DNA of 64,000 nt from Jeotgalibaca porci (GTDB taxonomy: Bacteria; Bacillota; Bacilli; Lactobacillales; Aerococcaceae), in assembly GCF_011299095.1 (NCBI RefSeq), contig NZ_CP049889.1:1592501-1656500 (forward strand), written 5' to 3'. Positions within the stretch are counted from its first letter, which is position 1. Every line of letters begins with the position of its first letter. The notes under the pieces were generated by a model that was not told where the DNA came from, searched no databases, and was given only the letters and a program-made list of their open reading frames with translations. The position numbers and the translations under genes were made by a program. Positions 51,327 through 63,049 of this stretch are shown here, piece by piece.

Positions 51327-52899
51327 ACAACTTAAAACCATGATGAATGGTGCGGTTTTACTTTCGGTGGCCGCATTAATCGCGAAAGTGCTCAGTGCTG
51401 TTTATCGCGTACCCTTTCAAAATATGGTGGGGAACACCGGATTGTACGTCTATCAACAAGTTTACCCTTTATATGGGATTGGCATGACCTTTGCTTTATC
51501 CGGTTTCCCTGTTTTCTTTTCTAAAATAATCGCCCAGGCCGGTTCTCAAAAAGAACACAGTCGCTTGATGCGAAACAGTTTACTGATTCTAACGCTCTTC
51601 TCTGTCTTCCTTTTCGCAGGGGTATATGGCTTTGCTGGAACCATCGCGAAAATGATGGGGGATGCGCAACTGTTACCGATTATTCAATCCGTCGCATGGT
51701 TATTCCTTTTTACGCCTGTTTTAGCAACGTTACGGGGATACTTCCAAGGAACGTACCGGATGAAACCAACGGCACTCTCTCAAGTTTTGGAACAACTCAT
51801 TCGCGTCGGCATTATTATCTTCGCAGCGTGGATATTCACAAAAGGCGGCGATGATTTGTATCGCATGGGCGCCCAAGCGATGAGCGGGGCGAGTTGGGGA
51901 GCAGCTGCAGCGACAGTAGTCTTACTCGTTTATTTTTTCTCATATAAACAAAAAGAAATGCCGCTAGAAGAAACAGACGCATCTCCGGTAGTGTCTTTTA
52001 AGAAATTGGCCGCTCTTTATTTGACGGAAGGACTGACTATTTGTCTGCTAACATCACTGCTCGTCCTTTTTCAACTGGTTGATTCGTTTACACTTTATAA
52101 AGGCTTATTGGAAAACGGGATTGCAGCAGATGTTGCTAAGTCATTGAAGGGGATTTACGATCGCGGTCAGCCCCTTGTTCAATTGGGGATGGTTGTAGGG
52201 ACCGGATTCTCGGTTGGATTTATTCCCTTGATGAGCAGGGCTTATGCATCTAAACAATTAGATGCCTTCCATCGCGCTGCCAAGTCACTTATCCGTATGA
52301 CCGCTGTCTTTTCATTTGCAGCAGTAGCGGGATTGTTGGCTATCTTACCTGAAGTCAATGAAATGTTATTTGGTGATACAAGTGGAAATGGTGTGCTTTC
52401 AGTGTATATTCTGGCAATTGCCGTAGCATCCATCTTGATGGCCTACCACTCCATTTGTCAAAGTTATAATCAATTTCGTTTAACGTTAATTGCACTGGCA
52501 ATCGGATTAGTAGTAAAATTACTTGCTAACTCCCTTTTCATTGCACAATGGGATACGTGGGGCGCTAGCCTTGCCACCGTAACAGGTTTGGTAACGATGG
52601 TTGTTTTCTTACACAAGCAGCTGCCATTGTCACTACGTAATGTGTGGAACCGGGATGCTTTCTTGGTTAAATTAGGGGCGGGAGCTGTTCTCTTGTTTAT
52701 TAGTGCCTTTCTGACCAAACGGATTCTGTGGTTGTTCTTCCAACCAGGCAGAACCAACGCGACCCTCGTTGCACTCTTAACCGTTGTGGTTGGTGTCTTT
52801 GTATTTTTACTATATGTGATTCGCGTCAAGCTGATTACGAACCGCGAGTGGGTTTCAATTCCACTTGGGAAAAAACTAATGAAAAAAATGAAGCGCTAA
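51316..52899 (+). CDS. Polysaccharide/lipid II flippase-like transporter (MOP superfamily, YabM/SpoVB type)
   Basis: 527 residues with about fourteen hydrophobic helices; GAVLLSVAALIAKVLSAVYR at the start and the GNTGLYVYQQVYPLYGI segment are typical of the SpoVB/YtgP branch of the multidrug/oligosaccharidyl-lipid/polysaccharide exporters. Members translocate lipid-linked sugars across the membrane for wall or envelope polymers. It sits between mfd and mazG exactly where Bacillus has yabM. The ATG overlaps the mfd end. Confidence 0.88.
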   Translation: MKNEQLKTMMNGAVLLSVAALIAKVLSAVYRVPFQNMVGNTGLYVYQQVYPLYGIGMTFALSGFPVFFSKIIAQAGSQKEHSRLMRNSLLILTLFSVFLFAGVYGFAGTIAKMMGDAQLLPIIQSVAWLFLFTPVLATLRGYFQGTYRMKPTALSQVLEQLIRVGIIIFAAWIFTKGGDDLYRMGAQAMSGASWGAAAATVVLLVYFFSYKQKEMPLEETDASPVVSFKKLAALYLTEGLTICLLTSLLVLFQLVDSFTLYKGLLENGIAADVAKSLKGIYDRGQPLVQLGMVVGTGFSVGFIPLMSRAYASKQLDAFHRAAKSLIRMTAVFSFAAVAGLLAILPEVNEMLFGDTSGNGVLSVYILAIAVASILMAYHSICQSYNQFRLTLIALAIGLVVKLLANSLFIAQWDTWGASLATVTGLVTMVVFLHKQLPLSLRNVWNRDAFLVKLGAGAVLLFISAFLTKRILWLFFQPGRTNATLVALLTVVVGVFVFLLYVIRVKLITNREWVSIPLGKKLMKKMKR

Positions 52900-52911
52900 A
52901 GGAGTTTTTGT

Positions 52912-53604
52912 ATGGATGAACTGATTCGCATATTTGGCATTGAACCAACAGAAGGGCTTCAAATAATCAGTGGAATTAATCTGGATTCAAATCGGTTGGA
53001 CTTAGGTAGCCATTTGCTTGTTACTAAGATTGCAGATACCTTTATAGCAAGTGACGTAAAACTTGCTTTAATGGAGAAATATCCAGACGAACATCCTGTG
53101 GTCGTGATGATTGGAGATACGCAACAAATCGCGCATCTACCGCTTTATGAGATAGATCAATATCCGATTACCGATGCGAAGCTTATTCTTTACGTTCCGC
53201 CGCTTCCGCTTGATGAGCGGACAAAGAGCTTTGCGACAACCCAATATTACATGGATGCGATTCAAGCCGGTGATATTTGGGTGCAAGAGCAAACACATGA
53301 AAGTCTTTTGCCTTATTTGAAAGAAGAGAGCGAAGAGGTTTTTGAAGCAATTGCCAATAATGACGAGGATAATTTGATTGAAGAGTTAGGCGACATCTTA
53401 CTTCAAGTCATTTACCATGCGGGTCATGCCGAGCAAGAAGGGACCTTCAGCCTTGAAGATATTCTGGAAGCTTTGAATCGGAAGTTGCGCAGACGCCATC
53501 CGCATGTATTTGATGGGTATCCGGTTGAAACAATTGAAGATATTGATGCCATGTGGCAAGCTATTAAAAAGAAGGAAAAGGAGAATAACGATGAGACTCG
53601 ATAA
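52912..53604 (+). CDS. MazG-like nucleotide pyrophosphohydrolase with truncated methylase part (YabN type)
   Basis: 230 residues. The C-terminal half (about 130-220) is a MazG domain with [10 protein letters not shown] and [15 protein letters not shown], giving the four acidic Mg ligands for NTP pyrophosphate release. Residues 1-105 match only the end of the tetrapyrrole-methylase domain that precedes MazG in Bacillus YabN ([19 protein letters not shown] then PLYEID and YVPPLP); the SAM-binding first half is gone. The gene has its own AAAGGAG and ATG, so the short form seems established rather than decaying. It overlaps rqcP by 14 bases. Confidence 0.82.
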   Translation: MDELIRIFGIEPTEGLQIISGINLDSNRLDLGSHLLVTKIADTFIASDVKLALMEKYPDEHPVVVMIGDTQQIAHLPLYEIDQYPITDAKLILYVPPLPLDERTKSFATTQYYMDAIQAGDIWVQEQTHESLLPYLKEESEEVFEAIANNDEDNLIEELGDILLQVIYHAGHAEQEGTFSLEDILEALNRKLRRRHPHVFDGYPVETIEDIDAMWQAIKKKEKENNDETR

Positions 53605-53857
53605 ATTTTTGAAAGTATCTCGTATTATCAAACGTCGTACGATTGCCAAAGAGGTCAGTGACAAAGGACGTATTGCTATTAATGGCAAACAAGCGAAGTC
53701 CAGCACAGATGTAAAAGTCGGTGATGAAATGACAATTCAGTTCGGCAATAAGACATTGGAACTGAGAATCGACAAGATTGTCGATACGACTAAAAAGGAC
53801 GAAGCACAGGAAATGTATACCATTTTGAAAGAAACAATGGTGGATACAATTGAATAA
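53591..53857 (+). CDS. rqcP: S4-domain RNA-binding protein RqcP (YabO)
   Basis: 88 residues, [21 protein letters not shown], almost entirely an S4 RNA-binding domain with [20 protein letters not shown]. RqcP binds stalled 50S subunits and helps RqcH add alanine tails in ribosome quality control. The ATG is preceded by AAGGAG inside the end of the MazG-like gene. The family is conserved at this site. Confidence 0.9.
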   Translation: MRLDKFLKVSRIIKRRTIAKEVSDKGRIAINGKQAKSSTDVKVGDEMTIQFGNKTLELRIDKIVDTTKKDEAQEMYTILKETMVDTIE

Positions 53858-53890
53858 ATAATGTTGTATAAAAAAATTGCATAAAGAAGC

Positions 53891-53919
53891 GTGACATTCG
53901 GTAAGATTTCTTCTATACT
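53891..53919 (+). promoter_or_regulatory. divIC promoter
   Basis: GTGACA and TATACT with a 17-base spacer, 37 bases before the divIC start. Confidence 0.6.
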
Positions 53920-53955
53920 AATAACAGTATACGGTCTGCTTGGAGGGAATATACC

Positions 53956-54384
53956 ATGCTGCGGAATCGGAGAAAAAACGACCCGAAACAACAAAACATT
54001 ACGCAAATAAATAACAACTATACGCATGAAAAAACATTAGAAAAACAACAACTCACTTTATTAAATAGAAATGCAAGAAGACGTAAGACGGCTTTAGCGA
54101 TTATTGCTGCTGGTATCCTCTTACCACTTGGGTACAATGTGGTCAGTAATGTACATCAAATTAATCAAGTTGATGTGCAAATTGCCGAAGCGAAGGCTGA
54201 GAAGAAGGAACTGGAAAAAGAAAACCAGCGCCTGAATGTTCAAGTCGGTCTCTTGCAGGATGACGAATATGTGGCAAAGTTGGCACGTAGTCGGTACTAC
54301 TTTAGTAAAGATAAAGAGATTATTTTTAGCTTGCCTGAAGATAATCAAAGCAAGGCAGCAAGTCAAATCGAGGGCGAAAATTGA
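53956..54384 (+). CDS. divIC: Cell division protein DivIC (FtsB-like)
   Basis: 142 residues: a basic cytoplasmic N terminus (about 1-48), one membrane helix (TALAIIAAGILLPLGYNVV), a short coiled coil rich in Lys/Glu (IAEAKAEKKELEKENQRL) and the conserved DDEYVAKLARSRYYFSKDKE box. It forms a complex with DivIB and FtsL at the septum. Sporulation genes yabP and yabQ, which separate it from yabO in Bacillus, are absent. GGAGGG precedes the ATG. Confidence 0.92.
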   Translation: MLRNRRKNDPKQQNITQINNNYTHEKTLEKQQLTLLNRNARRRKTALAIIAAGILLPLGYNVVSNVHQINQVDVQIAEAKAEKKELEKENQRLNVQVGLLQDDEYVAKLARSRYYFSKDKEIIFSLPEDNQSKAASQIEGEN

Positions 54385-54456
54385 TTTCGTACCTACTATT
54401 AAAGGAATTTACATGCTATAATAAGCATACAAAATCTAAGGAGGAACACTTTTTTT

Positions 54457-54957
54457 ATGTCAATTGAGGTTGGTACGATTGTATCTGGAAAAGTAACTGG
54501 TATCACAAATTTTGGAGCATTTATCGATTTAGGAGATAGAAAGACTGGACTTGTCCATATCAGTGAAATTTCCGATAGCTATATTAAGGATATTAATGAT
54601 GTCCTAAGTGTTGGGGACGAAGCAAAGGTTAAAGTTATGACCATTGCAGCAGATGGGAAAATTGGATTGTCAATTCGCAAGGCGCAAGAGAATTCAGACG
54701 AAGGTTCCCAACCTCAACGTGAACATAAGCCAGCTCCACGAAGCACATCATCTTATAATAAACCAAGAGAAGACCGTCCTTCATATAACAAGGCAAGAGA
54801 TTCCCGTGACCGTGCACCACAAGGAAGAGACAACAAGAAAGATAACAGCTTCGATTCTTTAATGAGTGCATTTTTGAAAGATAGCGATGATCGCTTGACG
54901 TCATTAAAACGTAACACAGAAGGAAAACGTGGCGGCCGCGGCGGTAGACGCAACTAA
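54457..54957 (+). CDS. yabR: S1-domain RNA-binding protein (YabR type)
   Basis: 166 residues. The first 72 form one S1 domain (IVSGKVTGITNFGAFIDLG, GLVHISEIS); the rest is a basic, Arg/Gly/Asp-rich disordered tail ending GKRGGRGGRR. It is homologous to the general stress protein 13 / YabR group that can bind ribosomes. AGGAGG precedes the ATG. Normally located between divIC and tilS, as here. Confidence 0.9.
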   Translation: MSIEVGTIVSGKVTGITNFGAFIDLGDRKTGLVHISEISDSYIKDINDVLSVGDEAKVKVMTIAADGKIGLSIRKAQENSDEGSQPQREHKPAPRSTSSYNKPREDRPSYNKARDSRDRAPQGRDNKKDNSFDSLMSAFLKDSDDRLTSLKRNTEGKRGGRGGRRN

Positions 54958-54970
54958 TAAGTCTGTAACA

Positions 54971-55016
54971 AGAGGATGAACGAGGGTGAAAGCCTATTTG
55001 TTCCGCCTCTTTTTTT
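54971..55016 (+). terminator. Terminator between yabR and tilS
   Basis: AGAGG and GAAC pair with GTTC and CCTCT across a small internal loop, followed by seven Ts. Confidence 0.65.
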
Positions 55017-55056
55017 CTATTTTTATTATATGGTTCAAAAGGAGGCGGTGAATGCA

Positions 55057-56442
55057 GTGAGTATCGTGCAATTATTACAAAAGGATAATGCCGCTAGCCA
55101 CTACTGGTCAGCGAATGAGCAGGTATTAGTCGCATGTTCCGGTGGGGTCGATTCCATGGCCTTGCTACACGCGCTGCAACAATTACCCGTGGAAGACCGT
55201 CCGGACATCACTGTTCTTCATGTTCACCACCATTTACGTGAAGCAGCCGAAGCAGATTATCAATTAGTTCGCGCTTATTGTTGGGAGCACCATTTGAATC
55301 TGGAAGTAAAACATTGGGAAAATCCGCCTGATACTAATGTCGAAGCAGCTGCTCGGAAGTTTCGCTATGATTTCTTCAAAGAACAGATGGCAGCAACAGG
55401 TAGTACGACAGTTCTAACGGCCCATCATGCGGATGATCAGATAGAAACCATTTTGATGCGTTTGACCAGAGGCAGTACGCTAAAAGGGTACGCCGGCATC
55501 CAAACGACGCGTTCATTTGGAATGGGGACATTAATCCGGCCCTTACTCACTGTCGAAAAGGACACACTCTATGCCTATTGTGCGGCTCATGCCGTTCCCT
55601 TTCGCGAAGATGAGACGAATCAGATGTTGGGATATACCCGGAATCGCTACCGGCAGCAAGTGGTTCCTTTAATCAAAAAGGAAAACAAGCAAGCTGCCCA
55701 GCACTTTACGGATTTCTCAAAGGACTTAACCGACTTGGTGACCATTGCAGAACCTCTAATTCAAGAGAACTGTCAGCGTGTCTTTACACAAAAAGGCAAA
55801 GAGTGGGAATTAGATAGAGACGCCTTCTTGAAATACTCGGATGCCATGAAACGGCTCGTCATGAGCCACTTTCTGACGAATGTCTGGCAAGTGGCCGTTC
55901 AACGACAACATGTTCACGACATCATCGCACTAACCACAAATGAAAAGCCCCAGTCCGAAATCAACTTAGCAGATGGGACTGTACAGAGAAGATACGCCGT
56001 GATTCGCTTTTTATTGCCTCAGGCTGCTAAATTAAAGAAATTACAATTTAAAGAAGATTTAAGTCTAAATAAATGGTTAGTACTCCCATTTAATGGTAAA
56101 ATAGGATTGTTTTTACCTTCTAAACAAGAATGTGAAAGCGAACCAAATATGTATGTTCGAAAAGAAGAAGTGACACTCCCGCTAATTGTCCGTAATTGGC
56201 AACCAGGGGATACGATTCAAATGAATCATAAAAAAACATTTACCAAAAAAATATCCCGTATTTTCATAGATAAGAAAATACCAGTGGAAGAACGCGAAGC
56301 GGCGTGGGTCGTAACGGATCAACAGGGTAAAATACTCTTAGTTCCAGGTTATGCCTCCTCCATTTGGGTTCACGAATCAGGTGATTTCGTATTATCACTA
56401 ATAAATATAAACGAGGTGCAAGATGTTACATCCAGATATTAA
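55057..56442 (+). CDS. tilS: tRNA(Ile)-lysidine synthase
   Basis: 461 residues from GTG 55057; AAAGGAGG lies 11 bases before it, and longer frames from 54976 run through a terminator. The PP-loop ATPase motif [12 protein letters not shown] (about residue 26), [26 protein letters not shown] and the C-terminal TilS substrate-binding domains are present. It converts C34 of the minor tRNA-Ile to lysidine so that AUA is read as Ile. Its end overlaps hpt by 20 bases. Confidence 0.93.
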   Translation: MSIVQLLQKDNAASHYWSANEQVLVACSGGVDSMALLHALQQLPVEDRPDITVLHVHHHLREAAEADYQLVRAYCWEHHLNLEVKHWENPPDTNVEAAARKFRYDFFKEQMAATGSTTVLTAHHADDQIETILMRLTRGSTLKGYAGIQTTRSFGMGTLIRPLLTVEKDTLYAYCAAHAVPFREDETNQMLGYTRNRYRQQVVPLIKKENKQAAQHFTDFSKDLTDLVTIAEPLIQENCQRVFTQKGKEWELDRDAFLKYSDAMKRLVMSHFLTNVWQVAVQRQHVHDIIALTTNEKPQSEINLADGTVQRRYAVIRFLLPQAAKLKKLQFKEDLSLNKWLVLPFNGKIGLFLPSKQECESEPNMYVRKEEVTLPLIVRNWQPGDTIQMNHKKTFTKKISRIFIDKKIPVEEREAAWVVTDQQGKILLVPGYASSIWVHESGDFVLSLININEVQDVTSRY

Positions 56443-56962
56443 AGAAGTACTTTATTCAGAAGAAGAAATTGCAAAAGTAACAAAAGACTTGGGAGCAGTT
56501 TTAACAGAGGAATACAAAGACAAATACCCATTAGTAATTGGTATCCTTAAAGGTGCCGTTATGTTCATGACGGATTTATCCCGCGCAATGGACTGCGATT
56601 TAGAGTTAGATTTTATGGACGTTTCCAGTTATGGAGCGGGTATGGAATCGAGCGGAGATGTTAAAATCATCAAAGATTTGGATACAAGCGTTGAAGGCCG
56701 TGATGTCTTGATTGTTGAAGATATCATTGATACAGGCCGTACATTAAGCTATTTGATTGAAATTTTCCGTTACCGTAAAGCGAAATCAATTAAAATTGTA
56801 ACGCTTTTAGACAAAAAAGAGCGTCGTGCTGTTGATTTGCAAGCGGACTGGGTAGGTATTGAGGTACCGAACGAATTCGTAGTCGGTTACGGCTTGGACT
56901 ATATCGAAAAACACCGTAATCTTCCTTATATCGGTGTGTTAAAAGAGGAAGTTTATCAGTAG
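56423..56962 (+). CDS. hpt: Hypoxanthine-guanine phosphoribosyltransferase
   Basis: 179 residues. The PRPP-binding loop [14 protein letters not shown] (about residue 95) and [12 protein letters not shown] are diagnostic; the purine-contacting lysine/aromatic region [10 protein letters not shown] follows. It salvages hypoxanthine and guanine to IMP and GMP, and in Bacillus interacts with FtsH-tilS regulation. The ATG is inside tilS with GAGGTG upstream. A terminator follows before ftsH. Confidence 0.95.
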   Translation: MLHPDIKEVLYSEEEIAKVTKDLGAVLTEEYKDKYPLVIGILKGAVMFMTDLSRAMDCDLELDFMDVSSYGAGMESSGDVKIIKDLDTSVEGRDVLIVEDIIDTGRTLSYLIEIFRYRKAKSIKIVTLLDKKERRAVDLQADWVGIEVPNEFVVGYGLDYIEKHRNLPYIGVLKEEVYQ

Positions 56963-56977
56963 TATTAATTAATAGTT

Positions 56978-57020
56978 AAAATAGGTCAATTATGTTAAGA
57001 TGACTTAGAAACCTATTTTA
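56978..57020 (+). terminator. Terminator between hpt and ftsH
   Basis: AAAATAGGT and ACCTATTTT form a perfect 9-bp stem; the T-run is short, so some read-through into ftsH is likely. Confidence 0.6.
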
Positions 57021-57090
57021 TATAGAGCTAATTACGAACTAAAAAGTTAGATATAAGCCTGCAAGGCATACTATCTGCAAGGAGGGTCAA

Positions 57091-59163
57091 ATGAAAAAAA
57101 ATAATAATTTTTTCAAGAGTAGCGGCTTTTGGATTCTAATCTTCCTGGCAGTCATTGGTGTTGTCACAATGATGACAAGAGGTGTCGGAAATCAGACGAG
57201 TCAAGCAGTCACATCAACGGAATTTATCCGTAATCTAGAAAATGAAGAGATCAAAGAGTTCACGATGCAACCAGGCGCCGGAGTTTGGGATATCGTAGGT
57301 GAATACCGCGAAGAACGTGAAGTCGAAAAAGAATCAAGTACAAGTGATTTAATTTTGTTTGATGATTCAAAACAATCAACAAAATCATTCACTACACGCG
57401 TTTTGCCAAACGATGCGACCTTGAGTCGAATCGGTGAACTATCTGAGCAAAATGATACAGATGTTACAATCTTAGAACAAGACCAATCAGGTGCTTGGAT
57501 CAGCCTTCTGTTCACTATTTTACCGTTAGTTATCTTTGTATTCTTCATGTATATGATGATGGGACAAGGCGGTAACCAAGGCGGCGGCGGACGTAACGTA
57601 ATGAACTTTGGTAAAACGAAGTCAGAAGATATGTCCAAGAAGAACGTTAAAATTCGTTTTTCTGACGTAGCAGGTGCAGAGGAAGAGAAACAAGAACTTG
57701 TTGAAGTTGTTGAATTCTTGAAAGACCCACGACGCTTTACAGCTTTAGGCGCACGTATCCCAGCCGGTGTTCTTCTAGAAGGACCTCCAGGAACGGGTAA
57801 AACATTGCTGGCTAAAGCCGTAGCGGGAGAAGCGGGCGTACCGTTCTTCTCAATCTCCGGGTCGGAATTTGTGGAAATGTTCGTCGGAGTCGGTGCAAGC
57901 CGTGTCCGTGACTTATTCGAAAATGCTAAGAAAGCTGCACCAGCTATCATCTTTATTGATGAGATTGATGCAGTCGGTCGTCAACGTGGTGCAGGTATGG
58001 GTGGCGGACACGATGAGCGTGAACAAACCCTTAACCAATTGTTAGTTGAGATGGATGGTTTCCAAGGAAACGAAGGAATTATCGTTATCGCAGCAACAAA
58101 CCGCTCAGACGTACTCGATCCGGCGTTACTGCGTCCGGGACGTTTTGACCGTCAAATTTTAGTCGGTCGTCCAGATGTAAAAGGGCGTGAAGCGATTCTT
58201 AAAGTTCACGCACGTAACAAGCCGCTTGCAAATGATGTTGACTTGAAAGTAGTTGCACAACAAACACCGGGCTTCTCTGGTGCGGATTTGGAAAACTTAC
58301 TAAACGAAGCAGCACTTGTAGCAGCACGTCGTGACAAAACAAAAATTGATGCACTTGATATTGACGAGGCTCATGACCGTGTTATTGCGGGACCAGCTAA
58401 GAAAGATAAAGTCATTAGTAAACGCGAACGTAACATGGTTGCTTACCATGAAGCGGGACATACAGTGGTTGGTATGGTCTTAAGTGACGCACGTACCGTT
58501 CATAAAGTAACAATCGTACCGCGTGGTCGCGCTGGTGGATACGCGATTATGTTACCGAAAGAAGACCGCTTCTTGATGACGAAAGAAGAAATGTTTGAAC
58601 AAGTAGTTGGTTTACTTGGTGGACGTTTGGCAGAAGAAATTGTCTTCAACGCACAAACGACTGGTGCAAGTAATGACTTCCAACAAGCAACAGCGCTTGT
58701 TCGTAGTATGGTAACAGAGTACGGTATGAGTGATAAATTAGGTACGGTACAGTACGAAGGCAATAGCCAAGTATTTGTCGGCCGCGATTACGGCTCTAAA
58801 CGTGCATACTCAGAAGATATTGCTTACCAAATTGACTCTGAAGTTCGTCGCATTATGGGCGAAGCGCATGACAAAGCACGTGAAATTATCATGGAGCACC
58901 GTTCACAATTGAATTTAATTGCTGAAAAGCTTCTAGAACTTGAAACCTTGGATGAGAAGACAATCAAGAGTTTATTTGAAACAGGATTAATGCCTGCTGA
59001 GAATAAAGAAGATGAATTCCCAAGTGAATCTGCTGCATCTTTCGATGAGGCCAAACGTGCCCGCGAGAAAAAAGAAGCACAAAGAGCAGAAGAGCAAGAA
59101 CAAGCTGAAGAAAAACGGACTGAAGCATTGCCGGAAGAAAGTACACCTTCAGAAGAAGAATAA
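57091..59163 (+). CDS. ftsH: ATP-dependent zinc metalloprotease FtsH
   Basis: 690 residues. Two membrane helices (about 9-30 and 132-152) enclose an extracytoplasmic domain; the AAA module has Walker A GPPGTGKT (about 230), Walker B IIFIDEID and the pore motif region; the protease site is [12 protein letters not shown] (about 452). A Glu/Lys-rich tail (about 635-690) is long. It extracts and degrades membrane and regulatory proteins. GGAGGG precedes the ATG. Confidence 0.97.
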   Translation: MKKNNNFFKSSGFWILIFLAVIGVVTMMTRGVGNQTSQAVTSTEFIRNLENEEIKEFTMQPGAGVWDIVGEYREEREVEKESSTSDLILFDDSKQSTKSFTTRVLPNDATLSRIGELSEQNDTDVTILEQDQSGAWISLLFTILPLVIFVFFMYMMMGQGGNQGGGGRNVMNFGKTKSEDMSKKNVKIRFSDVAGAEEEKQELVEVVEFLKDPRRFTALGARIPAGVLLEGPPGTGKTLLAKAVAGEAGVPFFSISGSEFVEMFVGVGASRVRDLFENAKKAAPAIIFIDEIDAVGRQRGAGMGGGHDEREQTLNQLLVEMDGFQGNEGIIVIAATNRSDVLDPALLRPGRFDRQILVGRPDVKGREAILKVHARNKPLANDVDLKVVAQQTPGFSGADLENLLNEAALVAARRDKTKIDALDIDEAHDRVIAGPAKKDKVISKRERNMVAYHEAGHTVVGMVLSDARTVHKVTIVPRGRAGGYAIMLPKEDRFLMTKEEMFEQVVGLLGGRLAEEIVFNAQTTGASNDFQQATALVRSMVTEYGMSDKLGTVQYEGNSQVFVGRDYGSKRAYSEDIAYQIDSEVRRIMGEAHDKAREIIMEHRSQLNLIAEKLLELETLDEKTIKSLFETGLMPAENKEDEFPSESAASFDEAKRAREKKEAQRAEEQEQAEEKRTEALPEESTPSEEE

Positions 59164-59169
59164 AGCAAG

Positions 59170-59209
59170 ACTGGAGATTGGGTTAAAACCCGGTCTCCAG
59201 TGTTTTTTT
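59170..59209 (+). terminator. First terminator after ftsH
   Basis: ACTGGAGA and TCTCCAGT with an inner GGTT/ACC pairing, then seven Ts. Confidence 0.85.
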
Positions 59210-59214
59210 GAAAA

Positions 59215-59245
59215 GACCGTTCGTCTCAAAAGCGGAACGGTTTTT
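59215..59245 (+). terminator. Second terminator after ftsH
   Basis: GACCGTTC and GAACGGTT pair, followed by TTTTT; a tandem back-up to the preceding one. Confidence 0.7.
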
Positions 59246-59298
59246 AATTTTCCCTTACTATAGTAAAATAAGTGTAGAAACCGATATGGAGGAAAAAA

Positions 59299-60180
59299 AT
59301 GACTGATTATTTAATTAAAGGAATGGCGTACGATAACCAATTCCGTGTATATGCAATTGACGCAACAGAAGCTGTAGCAGAAGCACAAAGACGCCACGAC
59401 ACGTGGAGCGCTTCTTCAGCGGCATTAGGAAGAACAATGGTCGGATCTCTTTTAGTAGCAACAACGGGATTAAAAGGCGATCAAAAAATGACCGTAATCG
59501 TAAATGGTAACGGACTGGGCGGCCGTATCTTAGCGGATGCGAATGCACAGGGCGATGTAAAAGGGTATATCCAAAACCCACACGTCAGCTTACCTCTGAA
59601 TGCGAACGGAAAGTTGGATGTACGTGCCGTTGTTGGAACAGAAGGAACGTTATCGGTTATTAAGGACTTGGGACTAAAAGAGCCATTCTCTGGTCAAGTG
59701 CCAATTGTCAGTGGTGAGTTGGGTGAAGACTTCACTTACTATATGGCGAACTCCGAGCAGATTCCTTCAGCAGTTGGCTTGAGTGTGTTGGTTGATACAG
59801 ATGATTCAATCAAAGTAGCGGGCGGCTTCATGATTCAAGTATTACCATTTGCATCTGACGAAGCAATTGCTTCTATTGAGAAGAATATTGCTGAAATGCC
59901 ACTTGTTTCCCGTTTGATGGAAAATGGCGCAACACCGGAAGATATCTTGCACCGCATTCTAGGTGAAGAGAATGTTCACTTTATCGAAAAAATGCCAGTT
60001 CAATTCAAATGTGATTGCTCACACGACCGTTTCAAACAAGGGATGGCTGCAATCGGAACAGAAGAATTGACAGCTATTATCGAAGAAGACCACGGCGCAG
60101 AAGTTGTCTGCCAGTTCTGTGGAACAAAATATAACTATACAGAAGATGAGTTGACTGAATTACTGAACGCAAATAAGTAA
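59299..60180 (+). CDS. hslO: Redox-regulated chaperone Hsp33
   Basis: 293 residues. The N-terminal substrate domain is complete and the C-terminal redox switch has the zinc cysteines C-x-C (KCDCSHDR, about 237) and C-x2-C (VCQFCGTK, about 272). Oxidation releases zinc and activates holdase activity against aggregation. GGAGG precedes the ATG. The ftsH-hslO-cysK order is the Bacillus one. Confidence 0.95.
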   Translation: MTDYLIKGMAYDNQFRVYAIDATEAVAEAQRRHDTWSASSAALGRTMVGSLLVATTGLKGDQKMTVIVNGNGLGGRILADANAQGDVKGYIQNPHVSLPLNANGKLDVRAVVGTEGTLSVIKDLGLKEPFSGQVPIVSGELGEDFTYYMANSEQIPSAVGLSVLVDTDDSIKVAGGFMIQVLPFASDEAIASIEKNIAEMPLVSRLMENGATPEDILHRILGEENVHFIEKMPVQFKCDCSHDRFKQGMAAIGTEELTAIIEEDHGAEVVCQFCGTKYNYTEDELTELLNANK

Positions 60181-60192
60181 GGAGGAATACGA

Positions 60193-61067
60193 ATGACAGA
60201 AGTTATTAAAACGTTAGCGACGCAAATAGGGGAAACACCCGTAGTTGAATTGCCAACAGTCAGCCCGGAAGGTGCAGCCAAGATTTACTTGAAGCTTGAA
60301 TTTTTGAATCCCAGCGGCAGTTTGAAAGACCGGGTTATGTTGAATTTGATAGAGATTGCAGAAGAAGACGGTGCTATCGGACCAGGCTCAACACTTGTAG
60401 ATGCCTGTGACCAACATGCCGGTATTTCACTCGCCATGCTAGCTGCTTCCAAAGGGTATCGCAGTCTGATTGTGACGCCGGAAGGATTAAACCCAGCCAT
60501 CGAAGCAATCATCACGAAGTACGGCGGTGAAATCTTGTATACACCGTTAGATGCAGGGATGTCTGGAGCCATCAGCCAAGCTGAAGAAATCGCCCGAAAT
60601 AAGGAGTACTATTATTTAGCGCAATTTACGAATCTAGGTAATCCGTCTGTACACGAAGCGACAACGGGACCGGAAATACTGGAAGCAATGGGGAAACTAA
60701 AATCGATGCTTTCGTAGCTTCGGTTGGAACAGGTGGAACCTTAACCGGAGTCGGCCGTTCCTTGCGAACTGCTAATCCGAATGTTGAAATTTTCGCAGTT
60801 GAACCGGAAGCTTCCCAATCGTTGAGTGGTGGAGTCGAAGGACTTCATCCTTTAGTAGGAATGGGTTACGGCTTTATTCCTCCTGTGTTAGAATTAACGC
60901 TTTATAACGGTGTTGTTCGTGTGACGACTGAAGAAGCGTACGCAATGAGCGACCGTCTCCCCAAAGAGCAAGGGTTATTGGTCAGTGACGCGACTGCGGC
61001 AGCCATTGTTGGAGCAGTGGAAGTAGCCAAACGACTTGGCCGTGGAAAAACGGTCGTTGTTGTTTAA
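60193..61067 (+). pseudogene. cysK: Cysteine synthase-like PLP enzyme, frameshifted and divergent
   Basis: Codons 1-165 read a fold-type II PLP enzyme with the Schiff-base lysine in GSLKDRVMLN (about residue 43). The frame then stops at 60717, while the remainder (FVASVGTGGTLTGVGRSL to the C terminus at 61067) continues in the next frame. One extra G in the GGGG run at 60690-60693 would restore a 291-residue protein. The substrate-binding loop, normally TSGNTG in O-acetylserine sulfhydrylases, reads CDQHAG here, so this copy is unlikely to have ordinary cysteine synthase activity. A sequencing error could explain the shift but not the loop. Confidence 0.8.
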
Positions 61068-61085
61068 GGATTGTATAATAGGAAG

Positions 61086-61115
61086 AAGAGGTCGGGACTA
61101 TGTCCGGGCCTCTTT
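61086..61115 (+). terminator. Terminator after the cysK-like gene
   Basis: AAGAGG-C-GGAC pairs with GTCC-G-CCTCTT around TAT, followed by TTTC. Confidence 0.7.
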
Positions 61116-61231
61116 CAATTTGACCCACGCTGTTTGCGGCGTGAAAGGAAAGTTTATGGATTATTTTGCCAGACATCTTGCAATTTGTGCCATTTCTTGG
61201 CAATATAGGATGAGATAGAATACGAAAGTAG

Positions 61232-62749
<1,518 letters not shown>

Positions 62750-62764
62750 TTAAAGAATGACTCG

Positions 62765-62793
62765 AAAGACTGTCGCTTGCGGCAGTCTTTTTT
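62765..62793 (+). terminator. lysS terminator
   Basis: AAAGACTG and CAGTCTTT with an inner CGC/GG pairing and a T-run. Confidence 0.88.
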
Positions 62794-62849
62794 GTGCGCA
62801 GTTGTAAAAAGTGTGGGTAGCTTACCGGCATACAGGAAAAAGCGAAGTG

Positions 62850-62965
62850 CTGAAAGCCGGTAAAAGAGAGAAACTACCGGCTTTCAGAAGAATAAAAACA
62901 GCTGAAAGCCGGTAAAAGCGACAAAACACCGGCTTTCAGGAAATTAAAAAATGCCGAAAGCCGGT
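62850..62965. repeat. Inverted repeats with CTGAAAGCCGGTA arms
   Basis: CTGAAAGCCGGTA (62850-62862) and TACCGGCTTTCAG (62875-62887) are perfect 13-bp arms. A second copy at 62902-62939 has 12-bp arms, and a half copy CCGAAAGCCGGTA lies at 62953. Loops are 12-14 bases. The array sits after the lysS terminator and before the rpsL promoter. Confidence 0.85.
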
Positions 62966-63015
62966 AATAAGCACCGACCACCCTCATAAAAAATAAAAAA
63001 AGTTTTCAAATAATG

Positions 63016-63044
63016 TTGACGAACCTATTTTTAAGTGTTACTAT
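63016..63044 (+). promoter_or_regulatory. rpsL operon promoter
   Basis: TTGACG and TACTAT with a 17-base spacer; the leader that follows is about 170 bases. Confidence 0.7.
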
Positions 63045-63049
63045 TACAA

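Noticed and set aside
62794-63015. rRNA or tRNA genes after lysS
   Set aside because: Bacillus has an rRNA operon here, but the interval holds only inverted repeats and the rpsL promoter; no tRNA fold or rRNA sequence is seen anywhere in the window.
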